Assembly (NCBI RefSeq): GCF_001640805.2
Contig: NC_066845.1
Coordinates: forward strand, 19,098,307-19,162,306
Source: Lates calcarifer
Lineage: Eukaryota > Chordata > Actinopteri > Centropomidae
DNA length: 64,000 bases
Reading direction: 5' to 3'
Shown here: positions 12,061 to 23,400 of the stretch, piece after piece
Layout of the letters: each line of letters opens with the position of its first letter
How positions within the stretch are numbered: position 1 is the stretch's first letter
Notes under the pieces: generated by a model
The model's database searches: none
What the model was told of the DNA's origin: nothing
Seen by the model: the letters and a program-made list of their open reading frames with translations, nothing else
Made by a program: the position numbers and the translations under genes

Positions 12061-12270
12061 CTCTCACACACCTCCTGGCAGTAAAGTCTTGTTATATCAT
12101 ATGTTCTGCACCATTTGACCAGTCTCCTTCTCATCAAAAGTTGGCCTTGTGCTATATTAAAGTCTAGAGGGACAGGTGCATCAGAAAATCCACTTTCATT
12201 TTAAAAGATAAGAGAAGGGCCGACACACTGCCCGAAGCTCACAGCCAGAACATTTTATTAAAAAGAAAAA

Positions 12271-12330
12271 GTTTCAGTCTGTCAAAGATCAAAATAAGTT
12301 CACTGAAGAAGACCTTTGTCAGACTGAAAC
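12271..12330. repeat. Inverted repeat, 20-bp arms, 20-nt loop
   Basis: Arm 12271-12290 (GTTTCAGTCTGTCAAAGATC) pairs with 12311-12330 at 18 of 20 positions. It could fold as a hairpin if transcribed in a long sema4c 3' UTR. It may equally be the end of a degraded transposon. Confidence 0.6.
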
Positions 12331-12718
12331 ATCTGTTTGATAGCAGTGTTGTACTTGCAAGATTTAGACAGTATACTGGACATTTTCAACCAATGTCCTA
12401 CTCAAAACTTTTACAGGTGCTGAAAAGTCTCTTACTTTTTTTTTTAATTCACATACAATGAATTAGCAGTGCATGATGAAGTGCAAGCATGAAGTACCAG
12501 ACTAAATTTTCTAATTCACAAACAGGCCAAAGTGTTCCATGGTGATGTAATGATGTCCCACAAAATACAACCTAGTTTCTGATCTAATTTCAACACTTTG
12601 AAATACAGCCAACACCACACATGAAAGTGATAAAGTCATATTGTGCCTAACTTTTTTGGCTATTTGCTGTTACTAACTTTACATTATTTTGTCCTCTTTC
12701 TGTGCTTTGTCCATCAGG

Positions 12719-13985
12719 GGTGGCTTTTGTTTTTTGGGACGTGTCTGTCGGGACCAGAGGAGCACAGCAAGAAGGAAGGAGAGGACAAAAATACCTTGTT
12801 TTGCCCCACTGTGTACAGATCGCTGAGAGAGATGTAGAATATCAAATATGATCCCAACGCTGAAGAGGTACTCAGCCATCAGCACTCCATCCTAGTGTTG
12901 CATGATCCTCTGCAAGTGGACTGTACATCTTTGATATGATCATCCTTGTAAAAGTGCATCATTTTGATCAATCATTTTTGGACTTTTACAGACGCTAATA
13001 TTGTGGAAGACTAATGCTTTCTTTGGAAAAAACAAAACAAAATATGTCTGATTTTATGGTTCAAGGGTTGTACAGGAATTCATGGCTGCATTTCAACATG
13101 TTTACTTTTTCTGTGCCTCTTCACCTTTTGACTAAGCCAAAGTAGACTGCAGTTGCTTTTGTTCTTGTTGAAATACTTTAAATTAACTTTATTTGACTCC
13201 AGATCGATATTTTAAGTCTCAGCAGTCCGTCCACTTTGCTACACTGAGCTGATGTCTGCAACCTTTCTGCATATTTTATCTGCAGCAAAATTTTCCCTCA
13301 AGCAAATTGCAAAAAGAAAACAGACTTGATGCCGATGGACTTCCTGTTTGCTTCCTGTTTACATGTCAGTAGTGATCTGCTGGATCAAATTCTTTGTGCC
13401 CTCTCTTTAATGAGTAATGTACCAAAACCCATTATTTAATTTGTCAGCCCCTGAAAAACCAAATACGTAACTGCTGATCAGTACTAAAATGTGCCGACTT
13501 TATAGTATTAATTTCCCTGAAGCAGAAAGCTAAAAAAACACATTAGCTCTTTACACTGGTACTCGGTTATGTCTTAATATATTTCCCTTTCACAATTAGG
13601 CTTTTACTTCAATATAACATGTTGTAAAAAAATTTTAAAAATAAATGAAAACAGGTCTTGAGCTTAAAAAATGCATGTGTAGTGCATTTTATGTGCATTT
13701 CCTCAGTTCTTACACATTTGTTTGCTGGTAATATTTCCTCTCACACAAGGCTTTAAGTTCTGCTGTTTTTCTCACATGTATTATTCTATTATCACCCCGA
13801 TTTTATTTTGCCCCATTTTTGCTTGTCGGTTATTGATCTTTTATGTTTTTATTTTTAAAATATGTTAAGTAACTTATTTCACTTGTACAAACATGTTGAT
13901 ATTTATTACCATTGTACATATGTCCTTATTTTTTATATGTGTATATATACACAAATAAAAATAGAGATATACTGGAGGTTTGTGA
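12719..13985 (+). other. Candidate distal terminal exon or 3' UTR with poly(A) signals
   Basis: A good acceptor context (pyrimidine-rich CTTTCTGTGCTTTGTCCATCAG) ends at 12718. The following 1.2 kb is unique-looking, T-rich sequence with AATAAA at 13640-13645 and 13954-13959. It may be the far 3' end of sema4c or a non-coding terminal exon. No convincing coding frame is present, and I cannot tell these apart without transcripts. Confidence 0.3.
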
Positions 13986-16342
13986 GTTTGTTCAAGAGGA
14001 AGTCCACCAATTTTACACATAAAGATCAGTTTACTAGTCACAGGAAGTACTCAGCCTGTGATAACATTTCATAATGTTTTGTGTGGCCCTGGGGGGGATT
14101 TGTCAGGTCTGAGAAAATAACACTGATGATGTCACAGTCAGAGTTATCAGAGTGGGTGTTTACCAAGACACAGAACGCCTAACAAAAAAGAGAGAGAGAG
14201 ATGGGAAATGCAGGATTTAGTGTTTTGGGGCTTCACTCATAAACAGTGGGATCTACGCCTTGGTCTCTGCAGATTCAATTTTGAATTCTTTTTTAATGTG
14301 TCTTGCCTGTCCTCAGACTTCTGTAGATGTGCAACACTAAATTGATGAACTCTCCTTTAGCACATATTTAATAAGTAACATATAGGCAAACAGACTATGT
14401 TTCTATAGCTTAAGTCAGTGATTCCAAGAATATATATGTCTACATATTTGTGTTTTTGGAAGAAATGAATTGGTGTGAGTAAATAAACTACCAGCTACAA
14501 CTGGTTGATACATCTCTGACAGTCCTGTGTCAGCTGTAGTAATTATCACCAAGTTGGCAGGTGGCCAGAGATATGGCGATAGATTGCAACAGTGCTGGAT
14601 AAAATGGTTGAAATGTTCACCCACTGCCAATCAGAGTGGTAGTAGTACAGGTACACACTAATCAGAGTCTACTGAAAAAAAGAAGAATCGGCAAGAACAC
14701 TGGCAATCCAACACAATCCTTATGTCTTGTATAAAAAATATTCAAATGATTCACTTTTATGATAATAGATAGTGTTAAATTACACAACATTTATTTCAAA
14801 CCAACACTTTTGGGACATGATGGATGGTGTTAATGCGGGGCTTGAGCTCATCTCACACAGTTGCATATACATCAAACAAAGAAAGCTGGAAGCCACTGAA
14901 AACTATCTCACTCACTTATTGATGGCCATTACTCTTTAAATGATGACACTCAGTGAGAAATCAAAGTATGTAGATATATAATCCTGGTGACAAAATGAGG
15001 GCCTTGATGGATTATGAAAAACATACACATGAAGAAAGTAGAAAAGACCTCTGTAAGAATCACAACCCAAAATTTTAGGATAAAGGATGATTAACCAGTG
15101 TTTATTCTAACAAAAACGTGTAGATAAGTCCTCCAGGTTTCCAAAACTCCTTGTATCACTGTGTTGCTGATTCTGTATTTCATCAAAATAAGACTATTTC
15201 AAAATGTGAACATCTCATTTTGGACAGGTGCTCAGACACATACAGTGTTATCTCACCTGTGAATGTCTAGAGCTGTTTCATTTCCCCAGCCTGTGCTGCA
15301 CAATAATAACAACAGTCAAGCTTCCATTGTCTTGCACAGCCTTGCCTGGTGTCAACAGAAGAAGCCACATGCTTCATGTGGTCGACAGTCCCAGCTGTGG
15401 AGAGAGGCTCACAGTTGCATCTGATCTTAGTGTACTCAGCTGCGCCACAGACTTTCAAACCTCACAAAAGGAGGAACTCTGTGTGTGCTTAAGATTGCGT
15501 GTGTGTGGGTAGGGTTTGCTGAGCTTTTCAAAAGTAGAAGACAGTTCACCCACCTGTTAATTAATTTTCACAATTGTCACACAGAGCAAGCTGAAAGTGA
15601 TATCAAACCATTGTAAACCATTTGAAAATACAGTATTTAGGCTTTAATACGTTTTTAAATGCTTTTCTATTGATGCCATTCATTTTGCTTCATGTTGGCA
15701 GCTGTTTGGCTTATAATCAGCTGAACATCAAAGCTTATTTTACCTTTTTTATTTACCACAACTTCACCATTAAAAACCAAAAAGAAAAGCTTGTGAATGG
15801 GTACAAACTTCTATGGTTCCCAGCTGGCGAGACCCGAAACCCACATTTCTATTATGTGTCTTGAAAAGGAATACAGCATGTCACACAATATAACCTCCAA
15901 CAAGAAACAAATGCTGATAGCTACCTGTCTGACAGATTGGAGGAGTTAACTTTGAGCATCAGGTCAGCTATGAACCAAAAGACTGAGAAAGGGGGGCAGT
16001 CAGGCTCCAGCTGTTGGGTTTCAAGGCAGCCAGCAGCAGATGGGGCCCTAGAGTTTAGCCCAATCCAGCTGGATTACTGAGGAAAAATGTTGTTTTTTAA
16101 TTTTACCCAGAAGGATCAAATTGATTGATTTTGCCTGATTTTTTTCTTACATGCATCTGGATCAGTGTTTGCTCAGTATCATTTTGAATTAATGAGGAAC
16201 TGATTTTGTGTGCAGTTGCCTGTAAACTGTAATGATGTGGTAAGAGTTTTGTTGCAGTTGTCTGTTTTTTGTTTTTTGTTCTGTTTGTTGTTGTTTTGTT
16301 TGTACATGTCAGTTCATTCCTAATAACAATATAAAGGGGATA
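13986..16342. other. Intergenic, sema4c-cdca2
   Basis: AT-rich sequence without a recognisable gene. Open frames here are short and lack homology. Nothing else is supported. Confidence 0.6.

Positions 16343-16381
<39 letters not shown>
16343..16381. repeat. (ATCT)n tetranucleotide microsatellite
   Basis: About nine uninterrupted ATCT units, ending roughly 50 bases upstream of the inverted CCAAT box of cdca2. Arrays of this length are usually polymorphic. Confidence 0.95.
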
Positions 16382-16424
16382 CTGAGAAGCCCAGGCGGCA
16401 GTGCACGCGGTATCTTGTCTAGTG

Positions 16425-16700
16425 TTTCTATTGGCCGATTCATATTAAACGAGTTCCGGCCCCTTTCAAGCCCTTAAAAATACGGAAGTTAGTTCCACCG
16501 AACGATTTCAGTTGTTCTTGACTTTTTGACAACGCCTGTCGTTGTTACTATTTTAATCATACTTTACATCTGTAAACAAGATCACGTAATAAACAGCGTG
16601 TTTTGAAATTGAAGAAGTATTTAAGAATGTGGCAAGTTTTCGCGGAGGGATCCATATGCTGCCGCCAGCTCTGGCGTGGAGCGTAATTCGAATCGCTCTC
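16425..16700 (+). promoter_or_regulatory. cdca2: cdca2 promoter with cell-cycle-gene elements
   Basis: Elements seen in order: inverted CCAAT (ATTGG, 16430-16434), ETS core CGGAAGT (16483-16489), a CHR-like TTTGAA (16602-16607), an E2F-like TTTTCGCGG (16637-16645) and a CHR variant TTCGAA (16687-16692). In vertebrates CCAAT plus CHR/E2F is the usual arrangement of G2/M genes bound by NF-Y and the DREAM/MMB complexes, which fits a mitotic gene. The transcription start is inferred to lie at roughly 16.5-16.75 kb. Confidence 0.55.
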
Positions 16701-16857
16701 TGCTCGGCTTTAGTCGTGTTTTTCCTTTTTCTTTTTCTTTTTTTTGTAGGAACACATATTGAGATGTGAATGGTCTTTTAAATACACCATCGTCTGTATA
16801 TCTTTTTATATACCTATTTTAACAGCAGAAACCCTTGTTATTTATTACATTTAGAAG
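16700..16857 (+). other. cdca2: cdca2 non-coding first exon (5' limit approximate)
   Basis: A strong donor, GAAG|GTAAGTG, follows 16857. The next acceptor (TATGCAG, 17401-17407) lies immediately before the start codon at 17408, so the 5' UTR would come from this upstream exon. The 5' end is a guess from the promoter elements. Confidence 0.5.
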
Positions 16858-17407
16858 GTAAGTGTTTTATTTGCTGTCACTTCATTATCCTCCACACTGC
16901 TGTTGCTACTGTTAGCTAACGTCCCTTATGAGGAGACCTCCGTAAAACAACAGTTAGCATTAGGCCTGTTTTTCTAAGCCAGTCGTCGACAGTAATGTGC
17001 TTGGCAGTCGTCTGCTGTAGCTGTTAAACTGTCACCGACCCCTACGGTTCCTTACTCATTCAGTATACGCATTTATTATAAAGTACATGTGAGAGCTTTT
17101 GGGTTAACGTTGTTTACGGGGGCATCCTGCTAACTCTATTAGCATCCAGCTAATGTCTATGAATTATTACTTTTTATAATGTTGTGGACTCTGCCATCAA
17201 CTTTTGTTAGTTCCAAATGTTGAATTCATGGTGTTCGCTGTAATGGCGTACAAGCATGACTTGTATTAGAACAATATATGCATATGACTGACTAGTCCTC
17301 TGTTGTCATCCATCTGAAGTTTCACCCAGTAACCGCTGTTGACAATCTACATGTGCTTCTGGTTCAGCTGCTCTTGAATTATAAGATCTGCTTTTTTGTC
17401 TATGCAG

Positions 17408-20400
17408 ATGGCTGCCACAGAGATGAACACAGCTGGCACTGAGGGAGATCAGAAGGAGAATTTGTTGTCACCCTCAGAGGAGGACACTGTTTTAAATGAC
17501 ACCGCAGCCCCCCTTAATTTCTCTGAGCTCACACCTTGTCAGTTTGGGATCTCTATCCAGAGTTTTACCCCAGCAGCATCATCAAACCGCAAAGGTGAGA
17601 GGACTGGTCCTTAATGGATGCTAGACCACACAACATTCCTCTGAGAAGTGTTTGCCTTGTGTCTGCTGTACTCAGTTACCACTAAAAGAGATCATGAGAA
17701 AACCTGTAGGAATACTGTAGGTTTTTATATAATCTGTAATATTAGGGTGTAAGCCATTCAGGAAGAAATCTCAACATGTTAAACCATACTGCATTCACAA
17801 TTGTGACCACAGCAACAACAGATTTAGCCTTCAGAACCATTCATCAATGCAGAGACAAAAAAAAGTCAAGAGAAAGTTGATCTTTCCCACATATTGCACC
17901 AGTTGAGTGTTACGTGTTACTGAGGTCCCATTCTTCTCTTTCTTGCTCTAGATAAGTCCCGTCTAGCACAAATAAAGGCACGGCGGCGGTCCAACATAGG
18001 TGTCCGGGGCTCCCCGGAGACAAACTCCCTCATCCGCTTCATGGCACAACAGAGGATGAAGACTCCGCCAACCCACCAAACTCCAGAGGTGAGATGCCTC
18101 TGTTGTGCAGTTGAGCAAATCTTAGACCCTTGTCACATTATAGCAGTTTGAGGCAGTGTTCAGATTAGTGTGGCTTTTGGTCAGCTCTGTGTGATCAATA
18201 TAGAAACTGACATATATTACTGATACTGCGCGACATATTTTCTCAGTATTTCTTCATCAGACACACACAAGGACTGCCACTGCCACAAATACATACTATT
18301 GATTACAGATGAGCCTGTTGGATCCAGCACCAAATTCACACATATTATTTATGCATTGGCACGCAGTGAGATATTGAGATTTTTTGCCTATTTAACCTCA
18401 CAATGGTCAAATAAATATTTACTGTGAAAGTCGCACTAGCTTCCTTCCTGTCTGAAAAACATGTTTGATATAATTTATAAAAATAGTCATTTGTGAAAGC
18501 AAAGCAAAGACATGTTGTAGTACTTCCTATTAGCTTCAGTAAAATTATTATCATAGCCTGACCTGAGGGGAGACAGGCTATCATGTCCGACTTGTCTGAC
18601 ACACAGTTACTGATGTAAGATAACTGGTATTGTGTCCATGTATACAGCACTGAGCTGCTCTGTGCAGCCTTGATCAAAGTCTGTGGAGCACACCCAGGAA
18701 GTGTTAATATCGAGAGTAGCTTTATGCATTAGCATAAACCTAATGCAGTAAATGAACAGAGCAGAAGAGAAATTATGGATCTCCCGCTGTGACAGTGCTG
18801 TTTGAATGACAGAATGACTTCAGGCAAATGCTGTTAAATAAAGCAGTATTATGTAGGGGATTTCTATGGTGCTGGAAATTCAAGTTTGTCAGCCCACAAT
18901 ACATATTCTTATCACTGAATAATACTGACTTTTCTATTGTATTAATTGTAATATTTCTACATAAACGAGGAGCATATGAGATAAAAAATGAAATGTACAA
19001 TGGATTGTACACATGTAGTCCCTTTTCAAGTTCTGACCAATATAGAACAGCCTGTGACCTGATGGAGAAATCTTTAGTTAAATTTCACTTTTATCTCATG
19101 TGATCCTTGTTGAGGTAGAAATATTACAGTTAATATAACAGAATACTCTGTATGAAGAGCAGAGCCCTCCCTGGCTTCTCTGTAATTAAAATACTAGTGT
19201 TAGGAAATGCACATGATGAAACAAGTACATTTTCTTTCACAAAACAAGACTTGACAAGATCAATGTGAGGAGAAAGGTCAAACCATGTGAAAATGTAATC
19301 ATGTTTAAAACCTTGTTTCTTCTGCCATGTTGAATACATTAACATAGCACAGCAGATGACTGCTTTTCCAACACTGTAAATTAAGAGCCCATAGAGAACT
19401 CATTAAAGTGATGCTTTACCCAATATTTAATTATCAAAGACTCCCTCTCTGTAGGCCTGAGAGGTTGCTATTACAAGTTATTTGTTTTCATGTTTAACAG
19501 AGAAATGTCAGTCATAGTGCACTCTAATTAACAAGTCTCTTTGCCATAAAAAGCCCAGTAACAGACACACTGCACCATAATCCACTTCTCCACTGTCCAT
19601 CATTATTCTTGGTATGTTTCAAACCAAAATTCAGTTGTTTTAAATGTCTTTTCATTGGTTTAAGGATAGACAATGCCTGAGTCAATTTTTTTTGTTTTCT
19701 GATGGTTTTAGGTAAACACCACCATTGTTTTTCAATTCAGCAGCACAGTGGCCTCTATACTGATTTATGATCAGTTGAGAAAAACTGTGCTCTTGGATGA
19801 TGTGAATGATTTAAGATTACATTTTTGTGACAAAAAATTAAGGGGTTATATTTTAAATGTAGAGCCTCCAAAAGATTTCTGTCCTAGCTTACTCATTGCT
19901 GAAGATAGCATGTTTCTAATCAGGACATGAGGCGGGCACTAAAATGTTTGAGCCAATGGTATGAATCTGCTCATGAGCATAAATAGCTTGTATTAAGGAT
20001 CCAAATGAAAATTGTGCAGGTAGTCACATAATGACATGGCTATGCATATTTAGAACATAGTGAGCATATGCTGGACAGCAGGGAGGTGTATTATGTTGCA
20101 GAAGTGGTTGAAAAGGTTTCTGTGGACTTTTTGGACTTTTTTCCGCCGTGAAAACCAATTCTCAAGTCTGCAAGTGAGTTTGATACAAAAGAGATACATT
20201 TTTGGTCATATTTCACTTGAATGAAAGTATTCCTTTAGTCTTGTGTGAATGGTAATGACAGAATATTCTCAAGGTGTTAGATAATGCACAGTTTAGCAAA
20301 CCATAATATTCCTGGATTGTGTGTGTGGATGGAGTATGTGATATATATGCTGCCTCTTAGTAATTCTGCTCCTGTAATTTCAGAAGTCTATGGCCTGTCA

Positions 20401-23400
20401 AGCTGCATCACTGAGCAGATATGTTTGTTTTTGCTGTCTCAACTCTCAGCATGTAAGAAGTAGCCCCTTCCTTCCCCGGGTCGCTTCCACACTGAGGCAG
20501 AAGATGGCCTCCTTCCAGAGCCTGATGGATGTGGAGGAGAGTGAGGTCTGTGATCCGATGCCAAGGCAGGACAGCAACACTGGAGGATGCATCAAGACAA
20601 GAGATTATCTGTCTGGTGAGCGTGCCTCATTGCCACAGGATTAATAGTTTCATTTCTCAAAGAGGATCTATGCCAGTAGGATTTCTTTATGATGTCTGGA
20701 GGCACTGTTCAAAAGCAGTGGATTAATGCATAGCACAGTTTAAGCCTGTCTCTGACAACATCTCACAGCAGTCATTTCTTTTGAGCTTGGTCAGCCTCTT
20801 AAATGGGCCAGTTTCTGAACTGTTTGTTGCTGAAGTGAGACTTTGTCTCTGTTCCTTTGATGTTTTTTTAAATGTTTATTTGATGTGTGATATTTTATTT
20901 TTATTTAAGTGAGGTGTCCCCAGGTCCCACTTGTTGTTGTATGTTTATGTAACATTCCTTTTTGATAGGTGTTTATTTTTTTTCCCTCTCAGATGGAAAC
21001 AGTATCGATGGAGGCAAAGAGAACCACCCACCAATGATGACACCCACACCCAAAAAGAGGAGGCGCCTTGGCCCCCTCGAAAGCTGCGAGGTGGAGATTA
21101 GAGAGGCCAGAACTCCTGCCCTCCACTTCAGTTTAAAGGAGCAGGAGGTACACTCACTCTGACCATGTATTTACTTGGCTGCTGTAAATAATTTAACTAA
21201 AAGGTTTTATCTCTCTGTACTTGGCTTCAATTGAATCCACTGATTATTTTTAACTCCTTTATGAATGGTAGATGTCAGTGCTACACAGGACTTTTTTACT
21301 ACAAGCATCCAAAAAGAGAAAAACAAGCATCCTCAAACAAACTAAGTTTGAATTTAGTGCTGGGCGTTGACGGGTATTTATTTTTTTTATTGCTGTATCT
21401 TCTTTGTTTGTCTTTGGTTTTTGAAGTTGTATTCTTATGTATCATTTAGAACACTAAGACAGCAGTTTGGTAAATACATTATTTTCTGTGCCCATGAGAG
21501 GAGTGCTTTTGCTGTTGTGGTGTAGTGCAGTGGAATGAAAGCAGTGGGAATTCCCTAATCATATCTGCAGGAGGATGAAGAACTGGTGACACAGGTTACA
21601 ACAGAAGGACCACTGCCATCCAGTGAGACGGTGGAAGAGACCCAGGCTGTGCTTATTTCCCCTCCTCTACATGTTGACTTTGAGCTTCAGGCCTGTTCCC
21701 CTACTAAGAACCAACAGGTTTGGTTTTAATCCAGACTGCAACACACACACACAAGTACACAAAGAAATTAGGTATGAATCACAGAGAAACTGGGGGGGGT
21801 CATTTAAAAAAAAAAACAAACAAAAAAAAAAAACACCAGAAACACAGCTAAAACCAGCAAAGAGCTGTTGTGTAATTGACAACCCAAGCAAAATCCATAA
21901 GAATTCAAGCAGAAATTTTTAATCTGCCAAAGTGAAGTGATGTGAAGTGATCTTTGTCACGTTAACTAACCAAGCATACAGTTGTCTGAATGATAAGTGT
22001 AATTTTATGTAACTTCCATTGCAATGTGGCGCCAAGCGGTAATCACGCGCATCTCCACTGCAGCCACACAGCAGGTGATTGACAGGCAGACATACAATAT
22101 TTTTGGCCTGTTTGAGAACAGCGACAAACTGATCTTCTCTACACTTAACCAAAAGCAGTTTTGCCAGAAAGTACTCATCATGTGTGGCCATGGAAGCAAG
22201 AGAGTGCACCATTTTAAAAAGTGTTAAAACATTTAGGTACTTTAAGTACTCACTGTGGTTTGGGTTGTTTTATTTTCTCTTCTCTACATTCCTGCTCTTA
22301 CTTTCCTCTAAACTGTAACAGCCTCAGTTTTCTGATCTGCTTTAGCCTGGCCATATCTGAGCTGTATTTGTGTGTTAAGAGAACATTTTCTGTGCTTGAT
22401 ACATTTTGCAACCAACGTTTTCCACCAGGGGCCCTCTGGTAAGCTTTTATTATGTAGCAGCTGTAGGAAAGGCAGTTTATTTTTCATTGAGGTCAGCACA
22501 GACTGCTGTGCATTAAAAATTGGTCCACACAACAAAATGTTTATACATACACAAACAGAGCAGTAAAAACAACAGTTGTGTTTTTTCAGAAAGTTACATG
22601 CTAGAGCTTTTTCTCAGCTGGTCATAGTAATATCTTGAAGTCTCCACAGATTGCCTGGCAACCTCAAGGTGACATTAAGGCTTGATGAAGTGACTGCACC
22701 TGGATAAGATATAGTTCATTAGTGTTTGATTCTCTCCTCTAAGTCTCAGCAAGACAGTGAATAAATGCATTTCCCAAAATGTGGAACCTTGCCTTAAAAT
22801 ATTGCAAAGGAAGAAATGTAACCGAAACATCTATAGTGAGCTTCATTAATGAATCATGAACTAAATAGAGGATTGAAATCGTCTCATTGAGTATGTTGGG
22901 AGTATGCTTTCAGACAAAAATTGGCGCTAGTATCAGATCTATTTCAATAACACTTACTCTTACTTAACAACCTGCTTTCTGGAGCTCCTCAAACTTCCGT
23001 CAAACAGAATTGGGGATCTCATATATTCTCTCTCAACAGGATGGTGTCTTTGAACTCCAAAGCCCCAGCCGACCACAGCTTGCTGATCCTGTAGCAGCTT
23101 CACTAGCTCTCCCTGCCTCGCCCCTCCCCATCCCCTCTCTCCCTTCTCTGCTGGACCTGAAGCCCACAGGTAAACACACACTGCTCTCTGTGGCCATACT
23201 AGAGTAACTAGCCTTTTATCTTGGTTTATCCAAGTCTTTGAGGCTACGTCTGATGCAGTGCACCCAGGCTCCATACCAGGAGAGTGTCCAGGTTGTATTT
23301 TCAGGGAGGAAATTCATGTTAGTTAACAACTTTTGAGTTTCCTGTTTTTGAGAATGTGTGTTTTAGCCACAAAGGAAGTGTAACTTGTAACTTAGGATCA

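Noticed and set aside
12643..12837. 64-codon frame with a hydrophobic start (FFGYLLLLTLHYFVLF)
   Set aside because: It resembles a signal peptide only because the DNA is T-rich (an acceptor pyrimidine tract). No homologue is recognised.
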